From contig JBMHCC010000039.1 in assembly GCA_049890115.1 (NCBI GenBank), positions 100,899 to 164,898 of the forward strand: 64,000 nt of DNA, written 5' to 3'. The notes beneath the pieces are model-generated. The model was not told where the DNA came from. It searched no databases and was given only the letters and a program-made list of their open reading frames with translations. The position numbers and the translations under genes are program-made. The DNA is from UBA685 sp049890115 (GTDB lineage: Bacteria > Pseudomonadota > Alphaproteobacteria > Puniceispirillales > Puniceispirillaceae). Positions 16,382-25,916 of the stretch are shown piece after piece; the first letter of the stretch is position 1; every line of letters starts with the position of its first letter.

Positions 16382-19066
16382 TTATTTTGCTTTGATAGCG
16401 GCTTGTGCGGCAGCAAGGCGCGCAATTGGTACACGGAAAGGCGAGCAGGAAATATAATCAAGCCCTGTTCGTTCAAAAAAGGCGATTGACGCAGGATCGC
16501 CCCCATGTTCCCCGCAAATGCCAAGCTTGATATCAGGGCGTGCGGTTTTACCTTTGGCTACGCCATCTTGGACCAAACGCCCCACACCCGCGACATCAAT
16601 AGAAACGAACGGGTCAATTTCATAAATTCCTTGCGCCTCATAAGCATGAAGGAAAGATGCCGCATCATCACGGCTAATCCCCAATGTGGTTTGCGTTAAA
16701 TCATTTGTGCCGAATGAGAAAAACTCAGCCTCCCCAGCCAGCTCATCTGCCAGAAGTGCCGCGCGTGGCAATTCAATCATAGTACCAATAAGATAGTCCA
16801 CCCTCTGCCCTGTTTCAGCAAAAACAGCTTCAGCAGTTTCCTCGATAATGGCGCGGCAAATCGCTATTTCTTTGGCTGAGGCAGCCAAAGGCACCATGAT
16901 TTCAGGCACAGGCGGGCTTTGTGTTTTGGCAATCGTCACAGCAGCTTCAAAAATCGCTCTGGCCTGCATGGCACAGATTTCTGGATATGTGATTGCCAGA
17001 CGACAACCACGGTGACCAAGCATTGGATTTGATTCGTTTAGTTGCAAAGCACGTTGACGTGCTATTTCAGGGGCAATCCCAGACGCCTTTGCCACATCTT
17101 GTAATTCATCTGCTGAATGCGGCAAAAATTCATGTAAAGGCGGGTCAAGTAAACGTATCGTCACTGGCAAGCCTGCCATGATGGTGAAAAGCGATTCAAA
17201 ATCTGAACGCTGCATTGGCAGCAATTTTGCTAATGCTGCCTCACGGCCTTGTGTTGATTGTGCCATAATCATCTCACGCATAGCGATAATACGATCAGCA
17301 TCAAAGAACATATGTTCTGTGCGGCATAACCCAATACCTTCAGCGCCAAAATGACGTGCTTTTTTTGCGTCTAACTCTGTTTCAGCATTGGCGCGTACGG
17401 TCATACGACGCGCTTCATCAGCCCAGCCCATAATGGTTTCAAAATCACCTGATAATGAAGGCTCAATCGTTGCAACAGCACCGTCATAAACCTCGCCAGC
17501 AGAGCCATCTATTGTGATGATATCACCTTCTGATAGCGCCTTGCCAGCCATGTGGACAATACCGCTTGTGCTATCAATACGGATTTCACCAGAACCAGAT
17601 ACACATGCCCGCCCCATACCGCGTGCCACCACAGCAGCATGACTTGTCATACCGCCACGTGCTGTCAAAATACCAGCGGCAGCATGCATGCCGTGAATAT
17701 CTTCAGGGCTTGTCTCTATCCGCACCAGAATCACTGATTTACCAGCATTGGCAAGCTGTTCTGCTTTATCAGCTGTCAGACAAATCTCACCACTTGCAGC
17801 CCCTGGTGAGGCTGGCAGACCACGTGCCAATAATGTTTTGGTAGCATCAGGGTCAAGCGTGGGATGCAATAGCTGGTCCAATGATTCAGGTTCAATACGC
17901 AATAAAGCCTGTTCTTTGGTGATCAGCCCTTCTGCTGCCATATCAACGGCAATTTTCATGGCAGCTTCTGCGGTTCTTTTGCCGCTTCTGGTTTGCAGCA
18001 TATAAAGCTTATTTTGCTGGATGGTGAATTCCAAATCCTGCATATCAGCATAATGGTTTTCCAGCAATTGGCGCACCCTATCAAGCTCGGCAAACACCTC
18101 TGGCATGGCGCCTTCTAAAGAAAGGCCTTCATCACCTGATTCAAGACGCGCTTTTTCAGTTAATGGCAAAGGTGTTCTGATGCCAGCAACAACATCTTCA
18201 CCTTGGGCATTAATCAAATATTCACCATAAAAGCTATTTTCACCTGTTGACGGGTTACGTGTGAACGCAACACCTGTTGCACAATCATTGCCCTTATTAC
18301 CAAAGACCATGGCCTGAACATTGACAGCTGTGCCCCATTCAGCAGGGATATTATTTAATTTGCGATAGGTGATAGCACGGTTATTCATCCAGCTTGTGAA
18401 GACAGCACCAATCGCGCCCCATAATTGCTGATAGGGATCTTGCGGGAAATCTTCACCTAATTCATCCACCACAATCTGCTTATAGCCAGCAACCAGCTTT
18501 TGCAAATGCTCACCTGTTAGCGCGGTATCTTCATAGATACCAAGTGACATTTTGGTATCTTCAAGCAGATCTTCAAACAGACCATGATCAACACCCATAA
18601 CCACATCTGAATACATCTGGATAAAACGGCGATAGCTGTCATAGGCAAATCTGGCATCACCTGTGCTAGCAGCCAGACCAGCTGCTGTTTCATCATTGAG
18701 ACCAAGATTAAGAACCGTATCCATCATGCCAGGCATTGATGCGCGCGCGCCTGAACGCACAGACAGTAATAACGGATTATCAGGATTGGCAAAAACAGAC
18801 CCTGTCTCTGCCTCTATCTGTGCTAATGCTGATGTGATCTGAGCTTGCAGATTATCTGGATAGCTTTTATCTGCAGCATAATAATGATTGCATAATTCAG
18901 TGGTGAGCGTGAAACCAGGTGGAACAGGCAAGCCAATATTAGCCATTTCAGCCAAATTAGCACCCTTACCGCCAAGCAGATTGCGCAATGATGCATCGCC
19001 TTCACAGACAGATGCGCCAAATGAGAAGACCCATTTCTGATCTTCTTTATGATGTGTCAGTGTCAT
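16382..19066 (-). CDS. ppdK: Pyruvate, phosphate dikinase
   Basis: PPDK interconverts pyruvate, ATP and Pi with phosphoenolpyruvate, AMP and PPi. The 894-aa protein has normal length. It shows the N-terminal ATP-grasp region with LLGGKGANLAEMANIGLPVPPGFTLTTE, the phosphohistidine motif GGMTSHAAVVARGMGRACVSG near residue 465, and the C-terminal PEP/pyruvate barrel ending in GICGEHGGDP with the catalytic Cys. The upstream gap contains TGTGATAAT, which could be part of its promoter. It would serve gluconeogenic PEP formation or PPi-linked glycolysis. Confidence 0.97.
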   Translation of the reverse strand: MTLTHHKEDQKWVFSFGASVCEGDASLRNLLGGKGANLAEMANIGLPVPPGFTLTTELCNHYYAADKSYPDNLQAQITSALAQIEAETGSVFANPDNPLLLSVRSGARASMPGMMDTVLNLGLNDETAAGLAASTGDARFAYDSYRRFIQMYSDVVMGVDHGLFEDLLEDTKMSLGIYEDTALTGEHLQKLVAGYKQIVVDELGEDFPQDPYQQLWGAIGAVFTSWMNNRAITYRKLNNIPAEWGTAVNVQAMVFGNKGNDCATGVAFTRNPSTGENSFYGEYLINAQGEDVVAGIRTPLPLTEKARLESGDEGLSLEGAMPEVFAELDRVRQLLENHYADMQDLEFTIQQNKLYMLQTRSGKRTAEAAMKIAVDMAAEGLITKEQALLRIEPESLDQLLHPTLDPDATKTLLARGLPASPGAASGEICLTADKAEQLANAGKSVILVRIETSPEDIHGMHAAAGILTARGGMTSHAAVVARGMGRACVSGSGEIRIDSTSGIVHMAGKALSEGDIITIDGSAGEVYDGAVATIEPSLSGDFETIMGWADEARRMTVRANAETELDAKKARHFGAEGIGLCRTEHMFFDADRIIAMREMIMAQSTQGREAALAKLLPMQRSDFESLFTIMAGLPVTIRLLDPPLHEFLPHSADELQDVAKASGIAPEIARQRALQLNESNPMLGHRGCRLAITYPEICAMQARAIFEAAVTIAKTQSPPVPEIMVPLAASAKEIAICRAIIEETAEAVFAETGQRVDYLIGTMIELPRAALLADELAGEAEFFSFGTNDLTQTTLGISRDDAASFLHAYEAQGIYEIDPFVSIDVAGVGRLVQDGVAKGKTARPDIKLGICGEHGGDPASIAFFERTGLDYISCSPFRVPIARLAAAQAAIKAK

Positions 19067-19142
19067 TAAAGATGTTATCCTTTAACTTGTAATTATCACA
19101 CGACCCCAAATTTGTTCACACCCTTACCAATAAGCTTGCCAG

Positions 19143-21242
19143 TTATTTTTCTATCTTTGAAAAATCGGCAATATCACTCATCAGGTGAATAATTTTTTGC
19201 AGCAAAGCCAGCCTGTTTTGTCTGATAGTATCATCATCATCATTGACAATGATTTTATCAAAAAAGGCATTAATTGGTGTTTCAAGACCACTCAAAGCTG
19301 TCATAGTTTGCCTGATTTCAGCTTCGGTTATCATCTGATTTTGCGGCACAGCAGATAAGGCTTCATAAAGTGCCTTTTCTTCATCAGCTACCAGATAATC
19401 AGTGTTAATGGCACCATGATCACCATTGCGATCAATATTGCGACCATCATTGCCAGATTTCTTCGCCTCTGCTGCTAGAATATTATTAGCGCGTCTAAAA
19501 CCTGCCAGCAGCGATGCCCCTGCTTGATTGCCAAGCGCATCATCAAGCAAGCGTGCCTTCATCACCATCATATAAGGATTATCACTATGGCTTGCTGCCA
19601 AAGCTGCGGCAACAATATCATGGGAGATGCCCTCATCACGCAACATCACACGCAATCTGTCTGTGATAAAAGATGGCAGGTCACTATCAAATGTCTCAAA
19701 GCCATAGGCCTTGGCTGCCTCACTCATCAAGCTAGCAAGCGGCAAGGATAATTCTTTTTCAGATATCATGCGCAATACAGATAAGGCAGCACGGCGCAAT
19801 GCAAAGGGGTCTTTTGAACCAGTTGGTTTTGCCCCTATCCCAAAAAAGCCAACCAGCGTATCGATTTTATCAGCAAGAGATACAGCTAGGCCATCAGGGT
19901 TTTCAGGCAATCTATCAGATGGGCCAGCTGGCCTGTAATGATCTGAAATCGCTGTGCAAATAGCGGCCTCATAGCCATGATGGCTGGCATAATAGCCCCC
20001 CATCAGACCTTGTAATTCTGGAAATTCCCCAACCATATCTGTGACAAGATCTGCCTTGGCAAGGCTAGCTGCTAGCTCTGAACGTGCTGCATCTGCACCA
20101 TCAATATGACCAGCGATACTGGCTGCCAGCTTGGCAATCCTGCCAGCTTTATCGCCAACTGAACCAAGACCATCATAAAAAGTAATCTTATCCAAGGCTG
20201 GCAAATAGCTGTCTAATTTTGACGCTTTATCCTGATCCCAAAAGAATGCCGCATCAGCCAAACGTGCCCGCAAAACGCGCTCATTTCCATGGGCAATTAG
20301 CTGGTCATGTTCTGGATGTGATTGACGATTGGCAACAGTGATAAAATAAGGTGCGATTTGCCCCTTTTGCGCCCCAGATAGATAGCGTGTTGCAAAATAT
20401 TTCTGATGAACACGCATTGAGGTAATCAGCACCTCTTCTGGCAAAGTCATAAAGGTATCATCGATTTTGCCAATAATGACATTTGGCCATTCGACAAGGC
20501 CTGTTACCTCTGCCAAAAGCCCATCATCGGCAATTGGCACAACATCAAAAGCAGCTGCCTTTTCAGTTGCCTCAGCGGCAATTAATGCTGAGCGTTCATC
20601 CGCATCAGCCATGACAAAACGCTCTTTTAGACCAGCTTGCCATTCATCAACAGACTGAAAAGAAAAGCCATCTGGCGCATGAAATCTATGACCAAAAGCG
20701 ACATCAGAATAAGCAATGCTCATATCACCGCCTAAATCAAAGGCACCAGTAATCAGCTTGCCATCAAATAGCAGATTAATGCCATGCATCGGGCGCACCC
20801 AGCTTGTGCGTGATGTGCCCCATCGCTGGCTTTTCGGCCATGGGAACTGGCCCAATATATCATTGATAATCTGTGGCAATAGCGTCGTAGCTAGCTGGCC
20901 TTTTTCATCTTTCCTTGCGAAAAAGAATGTGCCTTTTTCTGTCTCTTCTTGGATTAATTCATCTCGGGTTATGCCAGCTGACTGACAAAAGCCTTCAATC
21001 GCCTTATCAGGGGCATCACTACGCGGGCCTCGTTTTTCAATCTGCCTATCTGGTTGGGCAGCAAGCATCTCATCAATCGCAATAGACAGATGACGCGGGC
21101 CATAAAATAATGTGGCATTTTGCGGCGCAAGGCCAGCGTCAGACAAAGCACCGACAAGCAATTTTTGCAAATCAAATGCCGCATTTTTCTGCATTCTTGC
21201 TGGGATTTCCTCACAGATGATATTCAGAAATAAAGACGACAT
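19143..21242 (-). CDS. glyS: Glycyl-tRNA synthetase beta subunit
   Basis: This is the large subunit of the bacterial alpha2beta2 GlyRS, needed for tRNA binding and aminoacylation. The 699-aa protein begins MSSLFLNIICEEIPARMQKNAAFDL, the conserved N terminus. It contains HGNERVLRARLADAAFFWDQD and the DKAGRIAKLAASIAG segment typical of the family, ending with an anticodon-binding-like helical domain. Its ATG overlaps the glyQ stop by one base (TAATG), so the subunits are probably coupled. Confidence 0.97.
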   Translation of the reverse strand: MSSLFLNIICEEIPARMQKNAAFDLQKLLVGALSDAGLAPQNATLFYGPRHLSIAIDEMLAAQPDRQIEKRGPRSDAPDKAIEGFCQSAGITRDELIQEETEKGTFFFARKDEKGQLATTLLPQIINDILGQFPWPKSQRWGTSRTSWVRPMHGINLLFDGKLITGAFDLGGDMSIAYSDVAFGHRFHAPDGFSFQSVDEWQAGLKERFVMADADERSALIAAEATEKAAAFDVVPIADDGLLAEVTGLVEWPNVIIGKIDDTFMTLPEEVLITSMRVHQKYFATRYLSGAQKGQIAPYFITVANRQSHPEHDQLIAHGNERVLRARLADAAFFWDQDKASKLDSYLPALDKITFYDGLGSVGDKAGRIAKLAASIAGHIDGADAARSELAASLAKADLVTDMVGEFPELQGLMGGYYASHHGYEAAICTAISDHYRPAGPSDRLPENPDGLAVSLADKIDTLVGFFGIGAKPTGSKDPFALRRAALSVLRMISEKELSLPLASLMSEAAKAYGFETFDSDLPSFITDRLRVMLRDEGISHDIVAAALAASHSDNPYMMVMKARLLDDALGNQAGASLLAGFRRANNILAAEAKKSGNDGRNIDRNGDHGAINTDYLVADEEKALYEALSAVPQNQMITEAEIRQTMTALSGLETPINAFFDKIIVNDDDDTIRQNRLALLQKIIHLMSDIADFSKIEK

Positions 21243-22144
21243 TATGACGCCTCCTTTCCAGCTGCTTCAGGCTGATTAGCCCATGCCTCACAGCATCCTT
21301 TGGCAAGTGCCCGCACCCGCCCAATATAGCTTTGGCGTTCTGTCACAGAAATCACACCCCTAGCATCAAGCAGGTTAAATAGGTGAGATGCTTTCATACA
21401 TTGATCATAGGCTGGCAAAGCAAGCGGCACATCAAGAGCTAGCAATTTTCCGCATTCAGCTTCGGCATCTTTGAAATGCTGGAACAACGCATCTGTATCA
21501 GCATGTTCAAAATTCCATGTTGAGAATTCGACTTCTGCACGATTAAAGATATCACCGTAAGTTTTGCCGCCTTTATCTTTTGGTACACCATCCCAGTCTA
21601 GATCATAGACATTTTCAACACCTTGAATAAACATCGCAAGCCGCTCTAGACCATAGGTTAGCTCTAGCGGTACAGGGTCACATTCAATACCGCCCACCTG
21701 CTGAAAGTACGTAAATTGCGAGATTTCCATCCCATCACACCAGATTTCCCAGCCAAGGCCCCATGCACCGAGCGTTGGTGATTCCCAATCATCTTCAACA
21801 AATCTGATATCATGTGCATGAACATCAAGGCCGATGGCTTCTAATGAGCCAAGATACAGCGCCTGTGCATCAGGTGGTGATGGCTTCATAATGGTTTGAA
21901 ACTGGTAATAATGCTGTAATCTGTTTGGGTTTTCACCATAGCGGCCATCTGTTGGTCGGCGTGATGGCTGCACATAGGCTGCATTCCAATGAAAATCAGG
22001 GCCAAGAGCGCGCAAGGTTGTAGCAGGGTGAAATGTACCAGCGCCAACTTCCATATCATAGGGCTGCAAAATCACGCATCCTTTTGATGCCCAATAAGAT
22101 TGCAGGTTTAAAATAATTGACTGAAAATCTGTGCGTATTGCCAT
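21242..22144 (-). CDS. glyQ: Glycyl-tRNA synthetase alpha subunit
   Basis: This catalytic class II subunit binds ATP and glycine. The sequence contains the highly conserved stretches SYWASKGCVILQPYDMEVGAGTF, ARRAL-equivalent region around HWNAAYVQPSRRPTDGRYGENPNR, and LTYGLERLAMFIQGV. I chose MAIRTDFQ at 22144 (300 aa) because homologs start within about ten residues of this motif; the open frame runs to an ATG at 22198 (318 aa). Neither has a clear ribosome-binding site. Confidence 0.95.
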   Translation of the reverse strand: MAIRTDFQSIILNLQSYWASKGCVILQPYDMEVGAGTFHPATTLRALGPDFHWNAAYVQPSRRPTDGRYGENPNRLQHYYQFQTIMKPSPPDAQALYLGSLEAIGLDVHAHDIRFVEDDWESPTLGAWGLGWEIWCDGMEISQFTYFQQVGGIECDPVPLELTYGLERLAMFIQGVENVYDLDWDGVPKDKGGKTYGDIFNRAEVEFSTWNFEHADTDALFQHFKDAEAECGKLLALDVPLALPAYDQCMKASHLFNLLDARGVISVTERQSYIGRVRALAKGCCEAWANQPEAAGKEAS

Positions 22145-22245
22145 TGCGGGGCCCACTGTCAAGCTGCGGCGACCTGCCATGCTGGCAAGCCTTGTCATTG
22201 TGGCGTCAATCTAGCCGAAACAGACCTTAAAAATCAAGCAATGCA

Positions 22246-22467
22246 TTAGGCATCAGGACAGATATGATCATCTTTATTTGCGGCTTGATACCATTTCCCG
22301 CAATCAGGACATTCAACCATATCAATCGAGCTTGCTGTATCAGCATTTGTATCATGGCCAGATGATTGCTGTTCTCTGATTTTCTTTTGTGTTTCCAGAA
22401 AACGAAAGACCTGCCAGACCACAAATAATATGACAGCCAAACCTAAAATTTTACCAAGTGATAGCAT
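22246..22467 (-). CDS. Small membrane-anchored zinc-ribbon-like protein
   Basis: The 73-aa product has an N-terminal membrane helix (MLSLGKILGLAVILFVVWQVFRFL), a short charged linker and a C-terminal half-ribbon ECPDCGKWYQAANKDDHICPD with Cys-X2-Cys and a later His/Cys pair that could bind zinc. It resembles PP0621-like small proteins, but I cannot name it with certainty. It lies between sppA-like and glyQ on the same strand. Function unknown. Confidence 0.65.
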   Translation of the reverse strand: MLSLGKILGLAVILFVVWQVFRFLETQKKIREQQSSGHDTNADTASSIDMVECPDCGKWYQAANKDDHICPDA

Positions 22468-22517
22468 GATGCCGAATCCCTTTAATCCTGAAAAATCATA
22501 GTCCTATTACAATACGT

Positions 22518-23360
22518 TTAAAGCCCCAGACGAGACCACCAGATTTTTGCTTCGCCAGCTGCGATAATATCATCTGGCTGCCATAAGCCTAGCTGGCTGG
22601 TCAAAGCGCCAAGCGGGCCGAATTTCCGCTTTGATGATAACATGACAAGCCGCATATCATCGCCAAATTTCTGCACCAAAACCTGATTTAACACACCAAT
22701 TTGATCAATCAGACCTAATTCTAGGGCCTGTGTGCCAGACCAAAACGCCCCTGAGAACAGCACATCATCTGCCCCTGTAAGGCGCACACCACGGCGGCCT
22801 TTGACATAGGCGGTAAATTCATCATGTAATGCTGCTTGAAGCGATTTCAGATGCGCCACATCATCTGGTTTTTCAGGCTGAAACGGATCAAGCATAGCCT
22901 TTGATGAACCAGCGGTATAAATCCGTCTTTCCACACCCATTTTGGCCAATAATTCAGGAAAGCCAAAACCAGAAGATACCACACCAATAGAGCCGATAAT
23001 TGAGGCAGGGCTGGCATATATCTCATCAGCTGCACACGCTAGCCAATAGCCACCAGATGCTGCTGCATCTTCACAAAAGGCCATAACAGGCACTTGTTTT
23101 TTATCAGCAAGCTGGCGAATTCTATCAGCGATGAGCTGTGACTGCACTGGCGAGCCACCTGGTGAATTAATCACCAGCGCAACAGCTTTGATACCGCTGA
23201 TGGAAAAGGCTTTTTTCAGCTGTGTTTCCAGCGATTCTAGATTTAAAGAACGACGCACCCCGCCAGATGATGGTGCAATGACCCCATGCAAACGCAAGAC
23301 AGCAACAACAGCTTTTTCTTTGCGCCAAAATAATAGCTTAGAGACCAGATTGCCTAACAT
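22518..23360 (-). CDS. S49 family serine peptidase (SppA/SohB-like)
   Basis: This 280-aa short-form signal-peptide-peptidase-type protease carries the nucleophile motif AASGGYWLACAADEIYASPASIIGSIGVV. The downstream general-base Lys lies in AGSSKAMLDPFQPEKPDD. The N terminus (MLGNLVSKLLFWRKEKAVVAVLRLHGVI) is only weakly hydrophobic, so it may associate peripherally with the inner membrane. Its length matches single-domain SppA/SohB rather than double-domain E. coli SppA. Confidence 0.88.
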   Translation of the reverse strand: MLGNLVSKLLFWRKEKAVVAVLRLHGVIAPSSGGVRRSLNLESLETQLKKAFSISGIKAVALVINSPGGSPVQSQLIADRIRQLADKKQVPVMAFCEDAAASGGYWLACAADEIYASPASIIGSIGVVSSGFGFPELLAKMGVERRIYTAGSSKAMLDPFQPEKPDDVAHLKSLQAALHDEFTAYVKGRRGVRLTGADDVLFSGAFWSGTQALELGLIDQIGVLNQVLVQKFGDDMRLVMLSSKRKFGPLGALTSQLGLWQPDDIIAAGEAKIWWSRLGL

Positions 23361-23385
23361 GTCAGCTCCTTATTGCTTTGTCATC

Positions 23386-24216
23386 TCACTTCAGGGATAC
23401 ACCGTCAAATAACCAGCCTTGCTCACCAGCTAAAATCTGTTCTGCCCGCATGGTCAGTGCCCCATCTGGATGATGTAATACCAGCCCATCAAGCATTGTA
23501 AAAGGGGCAGATATTGCTTTTCGTGCTGTGACTATCACTCTGATAGCAGGGCTTGATTTATAAGGCCAGATTGGCAGCACCGTAATCCCGCCTGCCCCAT
23601 GGGAACGCAAAGCCACGATAAGATCATCCAATCTGTCAGCACGCAAAATCATTGTCAGGCGACCTTTTGGCTTCAAGGCTTTCAAGCTGGCTGCCACCCA
23701 ATCATCTAGCTTTGCTTCATCACCATGATGAGCAAGGCTTCGTCTGGCATGGCGCGGTCTGGTTGATGCTGGATGATGGAAAGGTGGGTTTGCAATCACC
23801 TGATCAAAGCTAGCATCAAGCAAAGCTGGCAGGCTGGTAATATCAGCCTGAAGCGGTCTTATTATGTCAGAAAACCCAGCTGATGCCCTATTATGGCGCA
23901 GTAAAGATACCAGCGCATCGTCTTTTTCAATCGCTGTGATATGACAATCAGATAAACGATGCGATAGCGCGATAGCAACAGCGCCAACCCCAGCCCCAAA
24001 TTCAGCAATACGACTGCCATCTTCTTTGCCAATCGCAGAGGCTAGCAAAATCGCATCTGTGCCAAAACGATAGCCCTGTTTTGGCTGATAAAGATGATAG
24101 CGTTTATTCAAAATACCATCATGACTGAGCGCAATATCAGGCAGCCCATCATTATCATTACCGCCATTGCCACTCATCAGCTTATGATTATCGCCAAAAG
24201 ACCCGTCATTCATCAT
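23386..24216 (-). CDS. TrmN6-like SAM-dependent methyltransferase
   Basis: This protein belongs to the tRNA1(Val) adenine-37 N6-methyltransferase family by its YQPKQGYRFGTDAILLASAI segment, the SAM loop IAEFGAGVGAVAIALSHRL and the catalytic NPPF motif in VIANPPFHHPAST. I chose the ATG at 24216, which overlaps the end of the upstream DUF2007 gene (ATGATGAATGA). This gives 276 aa; the frame extends to 24267. Coupled translation with DUF2007 is likely. The exact RNA target is inferred. Confidence 0.85.
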   Translation of the reverse strand: MMNDGSFGDNHKLMSGNGGNDNDGLPDIALSHDGILNKRYHLYQPKQGYRFGTDAILLASAIGKEDGSRIAEFGAGVGAVAIALSHRLSDCHITAIEKDDALVSLLRHNRASAGFSDIIRPLQADITSLPALLDASFDQVIANPPFHHPASTRPRHARRSLAHHGDEAKLDDWVAASLKALKPKGRLTMILRADRLDDLIVALRSHGAGGITVLPIWPYKSSPAIRVIVTARKAISAPFTMLDGLVLHHPDGALTMRAEQILAGEQGWLFDGVSLK

Positions 24217-24436
24217 AAAGCTCATCAACATCTGACAATGTTGCCCGTGCAGCTGCCACATATCCATCTGGCACCATCAAGCGGCGTGGAAAGGCACCAA
24301 TACCAGCTTCTAATGCTGAAATATGATGATCAAAGACAATAAAAGGGATATCAGCACTTGCCAAAAGTGACTGCAAATAGGTTAGCCGCGCTAAATTTGT
24401 GGTTTTAACAACACATTCCATAGCCCCTATTATCAC
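24206..24436 (-). CDS. DUF2007 family small protein
   Basis: This 76-aa protein matches the DUF2007 (putative signal-transducing) family: MVVKTTNLARLTYLQSLL-like N terminus, IPFIVFDHHISALEAGIGAFPRRLMVPDGYVAAARATL. It is predicted to be a small alpha/beta PII-like fold with no known catalytic residue. It overlaps the downstream methyltransferase and is divergent from the polyprenyl synthase gene. The longest frame starts MIIGAMECVVKTTNLARL, and the internal Met at residue 6 (ATG, 24421) is a plausible start. Function unknown. Confidence 0.75.
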   Translation of the reverse strand: MIIGAMECVVKTTNLARLTYLQSLLASADIPFIVFDHHISALEAGIGAFPRRLMVPDGYVAAARATLSDVDELYDE

Positions 24437-24440
24437 CTAA

Positions 24441-24470
24441 AATAACAAACACTCCAATAGTCTTGTTATT
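24441..24470. promoter_or_regulatory. Inverted repeat in the divergent DUF2007/ispB intergenic region
   Basis: AATAACAA (24441-24448) and TTGTTATT (24463-24470) form a perfect 8-base inverted repeat with a 14-base spacer. It lies 5 bases upstream of the DUF2007 frame and about 70 upstream of ispB, so it could be an operator. No regulator is suggested by the sequence. Confidence 0.3.
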
Positions 24471-24541
24471 ATATCTGAATCACCCTATGTATCGTGGTGC
24501 AAAGACAGCTTATAAAGCAAAGATAATGGCAAAGGCATTTT

Positions 24542-25549
24542 GTGATGAACCATATTCCAACCCCATCAGTCGCAGGGCTAACAGCATTGCTTGGTGCTGA
24601 TATCAAGCGTGTGAATGATGTGATTATGGCGCGTATGGGTTCAGATGTGCCAATGATCCCAGAGCTGGCAACGCATTTGATCGCCGCTGGCGGTAAAAGA
24701 TTGCGCCCGATGCTTACTTTGGCTGGCGCAAGGGCAGCTGATCAGAACCAAGATAAAGCAGATGACCGTGCCTTATTATTGGCAGCGGCGGTTGAATTTA
24801 TTCATAATGCCACTTTGCTTCATGATGATGTTATTGATGAATCAGATAAACGGCGTGGGCGTGATACCGCAAATGCTGTTTGGGGCAATGAGGCATCTGT
24901 TTTGGTGGGAGATTTCCTGTTTGCCAGATCATTTGAGCTGATGGTTGAAACAGGTGATATTGATGTGCTTGGCGCTTTATCATCTGCCTCAGCACGCATC
25001 ACTGAAGGCGAGGTCAAACAGATGACGATGGCAGGCCGCCCTGATAGCAGCCTGCAAGATTATCTGGATGTGATAACTGGCAAGACAGCTATTTTATTTG
25101 CAGCAGCCGCTAGTGCTGGTGCCAAGGTCACAGGCGGAGATAAGCCGCTAGTTGATGCTATGCATTCTTATGGTCTATCGCTTGGTATGGCGTTTCAGAT
25201 TGTTGATGATGCGCTTGATTACCGTTCAGATTTGGCAAGTATGGGCAAAAATAGTGGTGATGATTTTAATGATGGCAAAATCACCATGCCTGTCATCCTA
25301 GCATGGCAAGATGGGACAGAGGCAGAGCGTGCTTTCTGGCAACGCACAATTGGCATGGGCGCTGTCCAAGATGGTGATTTTGAAGAAGCTGTTAGCTTGC
25401 TTGATAAATATGATTGCATTGACCGTGCGCTGGCAGAGGCAGAAAATTATGCCCAGCAAGCCATTGCCGCCATTGCTATGTTACAAGATGAGCCGTTGCG
25501 TGCTGCCTTGCATGACACCGCACTTTATACAGTTGCCAGAAAGACATAA
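24542..25549 (+). CDS. ispB: Long-chain polyprenyl diphosphate synthase (IspB type)
   Basis: This trans-prenyltransferase builds the polyprenyl side chain for ubiquinone. The 335-aa protein has the first aspartate-rich motif LLHDDVIDESDKRRG (about residues 92-106), the second FQIVDDALDYRSD (about 218-230) and GGKRLRPML near the N terminus. Small residues upstream of the first motif fit a long-chain product, but chain length cannot be fixed by eye. The stop lies four bases before the end of the truncated portal gene on the opposite strand. Confidence 0.93.
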   Translation: MMNHIPTPSVAGLTALLGADIKRVNDVIMARMGSDVPMIPELATHLIAAGGKRLRPMLTLAGARAADQNQDKADDRALLLAAAVEFIHNATLLHDDVIDESDKRRGRDTANAVWGNEASVLVGDFLFARSFELMVETGDIDVLGALSSASARITEGEVKQMTMAGRPDSSLQDYLDVITGKTAILFAAAASAGAKVTGGDKPLVDAMHSYGLSLGMAFQIVDDALDYRSDLASMGKNSGDDFNDGKITMPVILAWQDGTEAERAFWQRTIGMGAVQDGDFEEAVSLLDKYDCIDRALAEAENYAQQAIAAIAMLQDEPLRAALHDTALYTVARKT

Positions 25550-25553
25550 TCTG

Positions 25554-25811
25554 TTATGAGGCTGATTTCGCTGCTTTGCGAAAGCCGTCTGCAATCTCAT
25601 CAGCACGCCTGCCAAGGCCATTAAATAACACAGATCTGTTTAATCTGGCCTGCCAAGCTTGCCAACTTTCAGCATCTTCACGTGGCAGCCATTTTGCCCC
25701 TGCACGTCGCATGGCAGCTGTCCCGCCAAGCAAATCACGCACCAGTGCTAATTCATTTTCCATCTGCCGCCAGCCATAGCCAGGGGTGGCAATGATATCT
25801 TGCATAGTCAC
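25554..25811 (-). pseudogene. Truncated phage portal-like fragment (DUF4055-like N terminus)
   Basis: The 85-aa product (YGWRQMENELALVRDLLGG, MRRAGAKWLPREDAESWQAWQARLNRSVLFNGLG) resembles the N terminus of DUF4055-type phage portal proteins, which normally run to several hundred residues. It is the next gene after the large terminase, the usual portal position. The frame stops four bases from the ispB stop on the opposite strand, so the rest of the portal and all later structural genes appear to have been lost at this junction. The family assignment is by pattern and less certain than the position. Confidence 0.6.
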
Positions 25812-25916
25812 TTTCCTTTTTGGGCAAAAAACGCATCAGATTTAGCCTTCATCAGGCCAAAATTGGCTCTGATGATGGGGCGCAATCTTGCTGCCTGATA
25901 ATCATTTCAAATAAGA

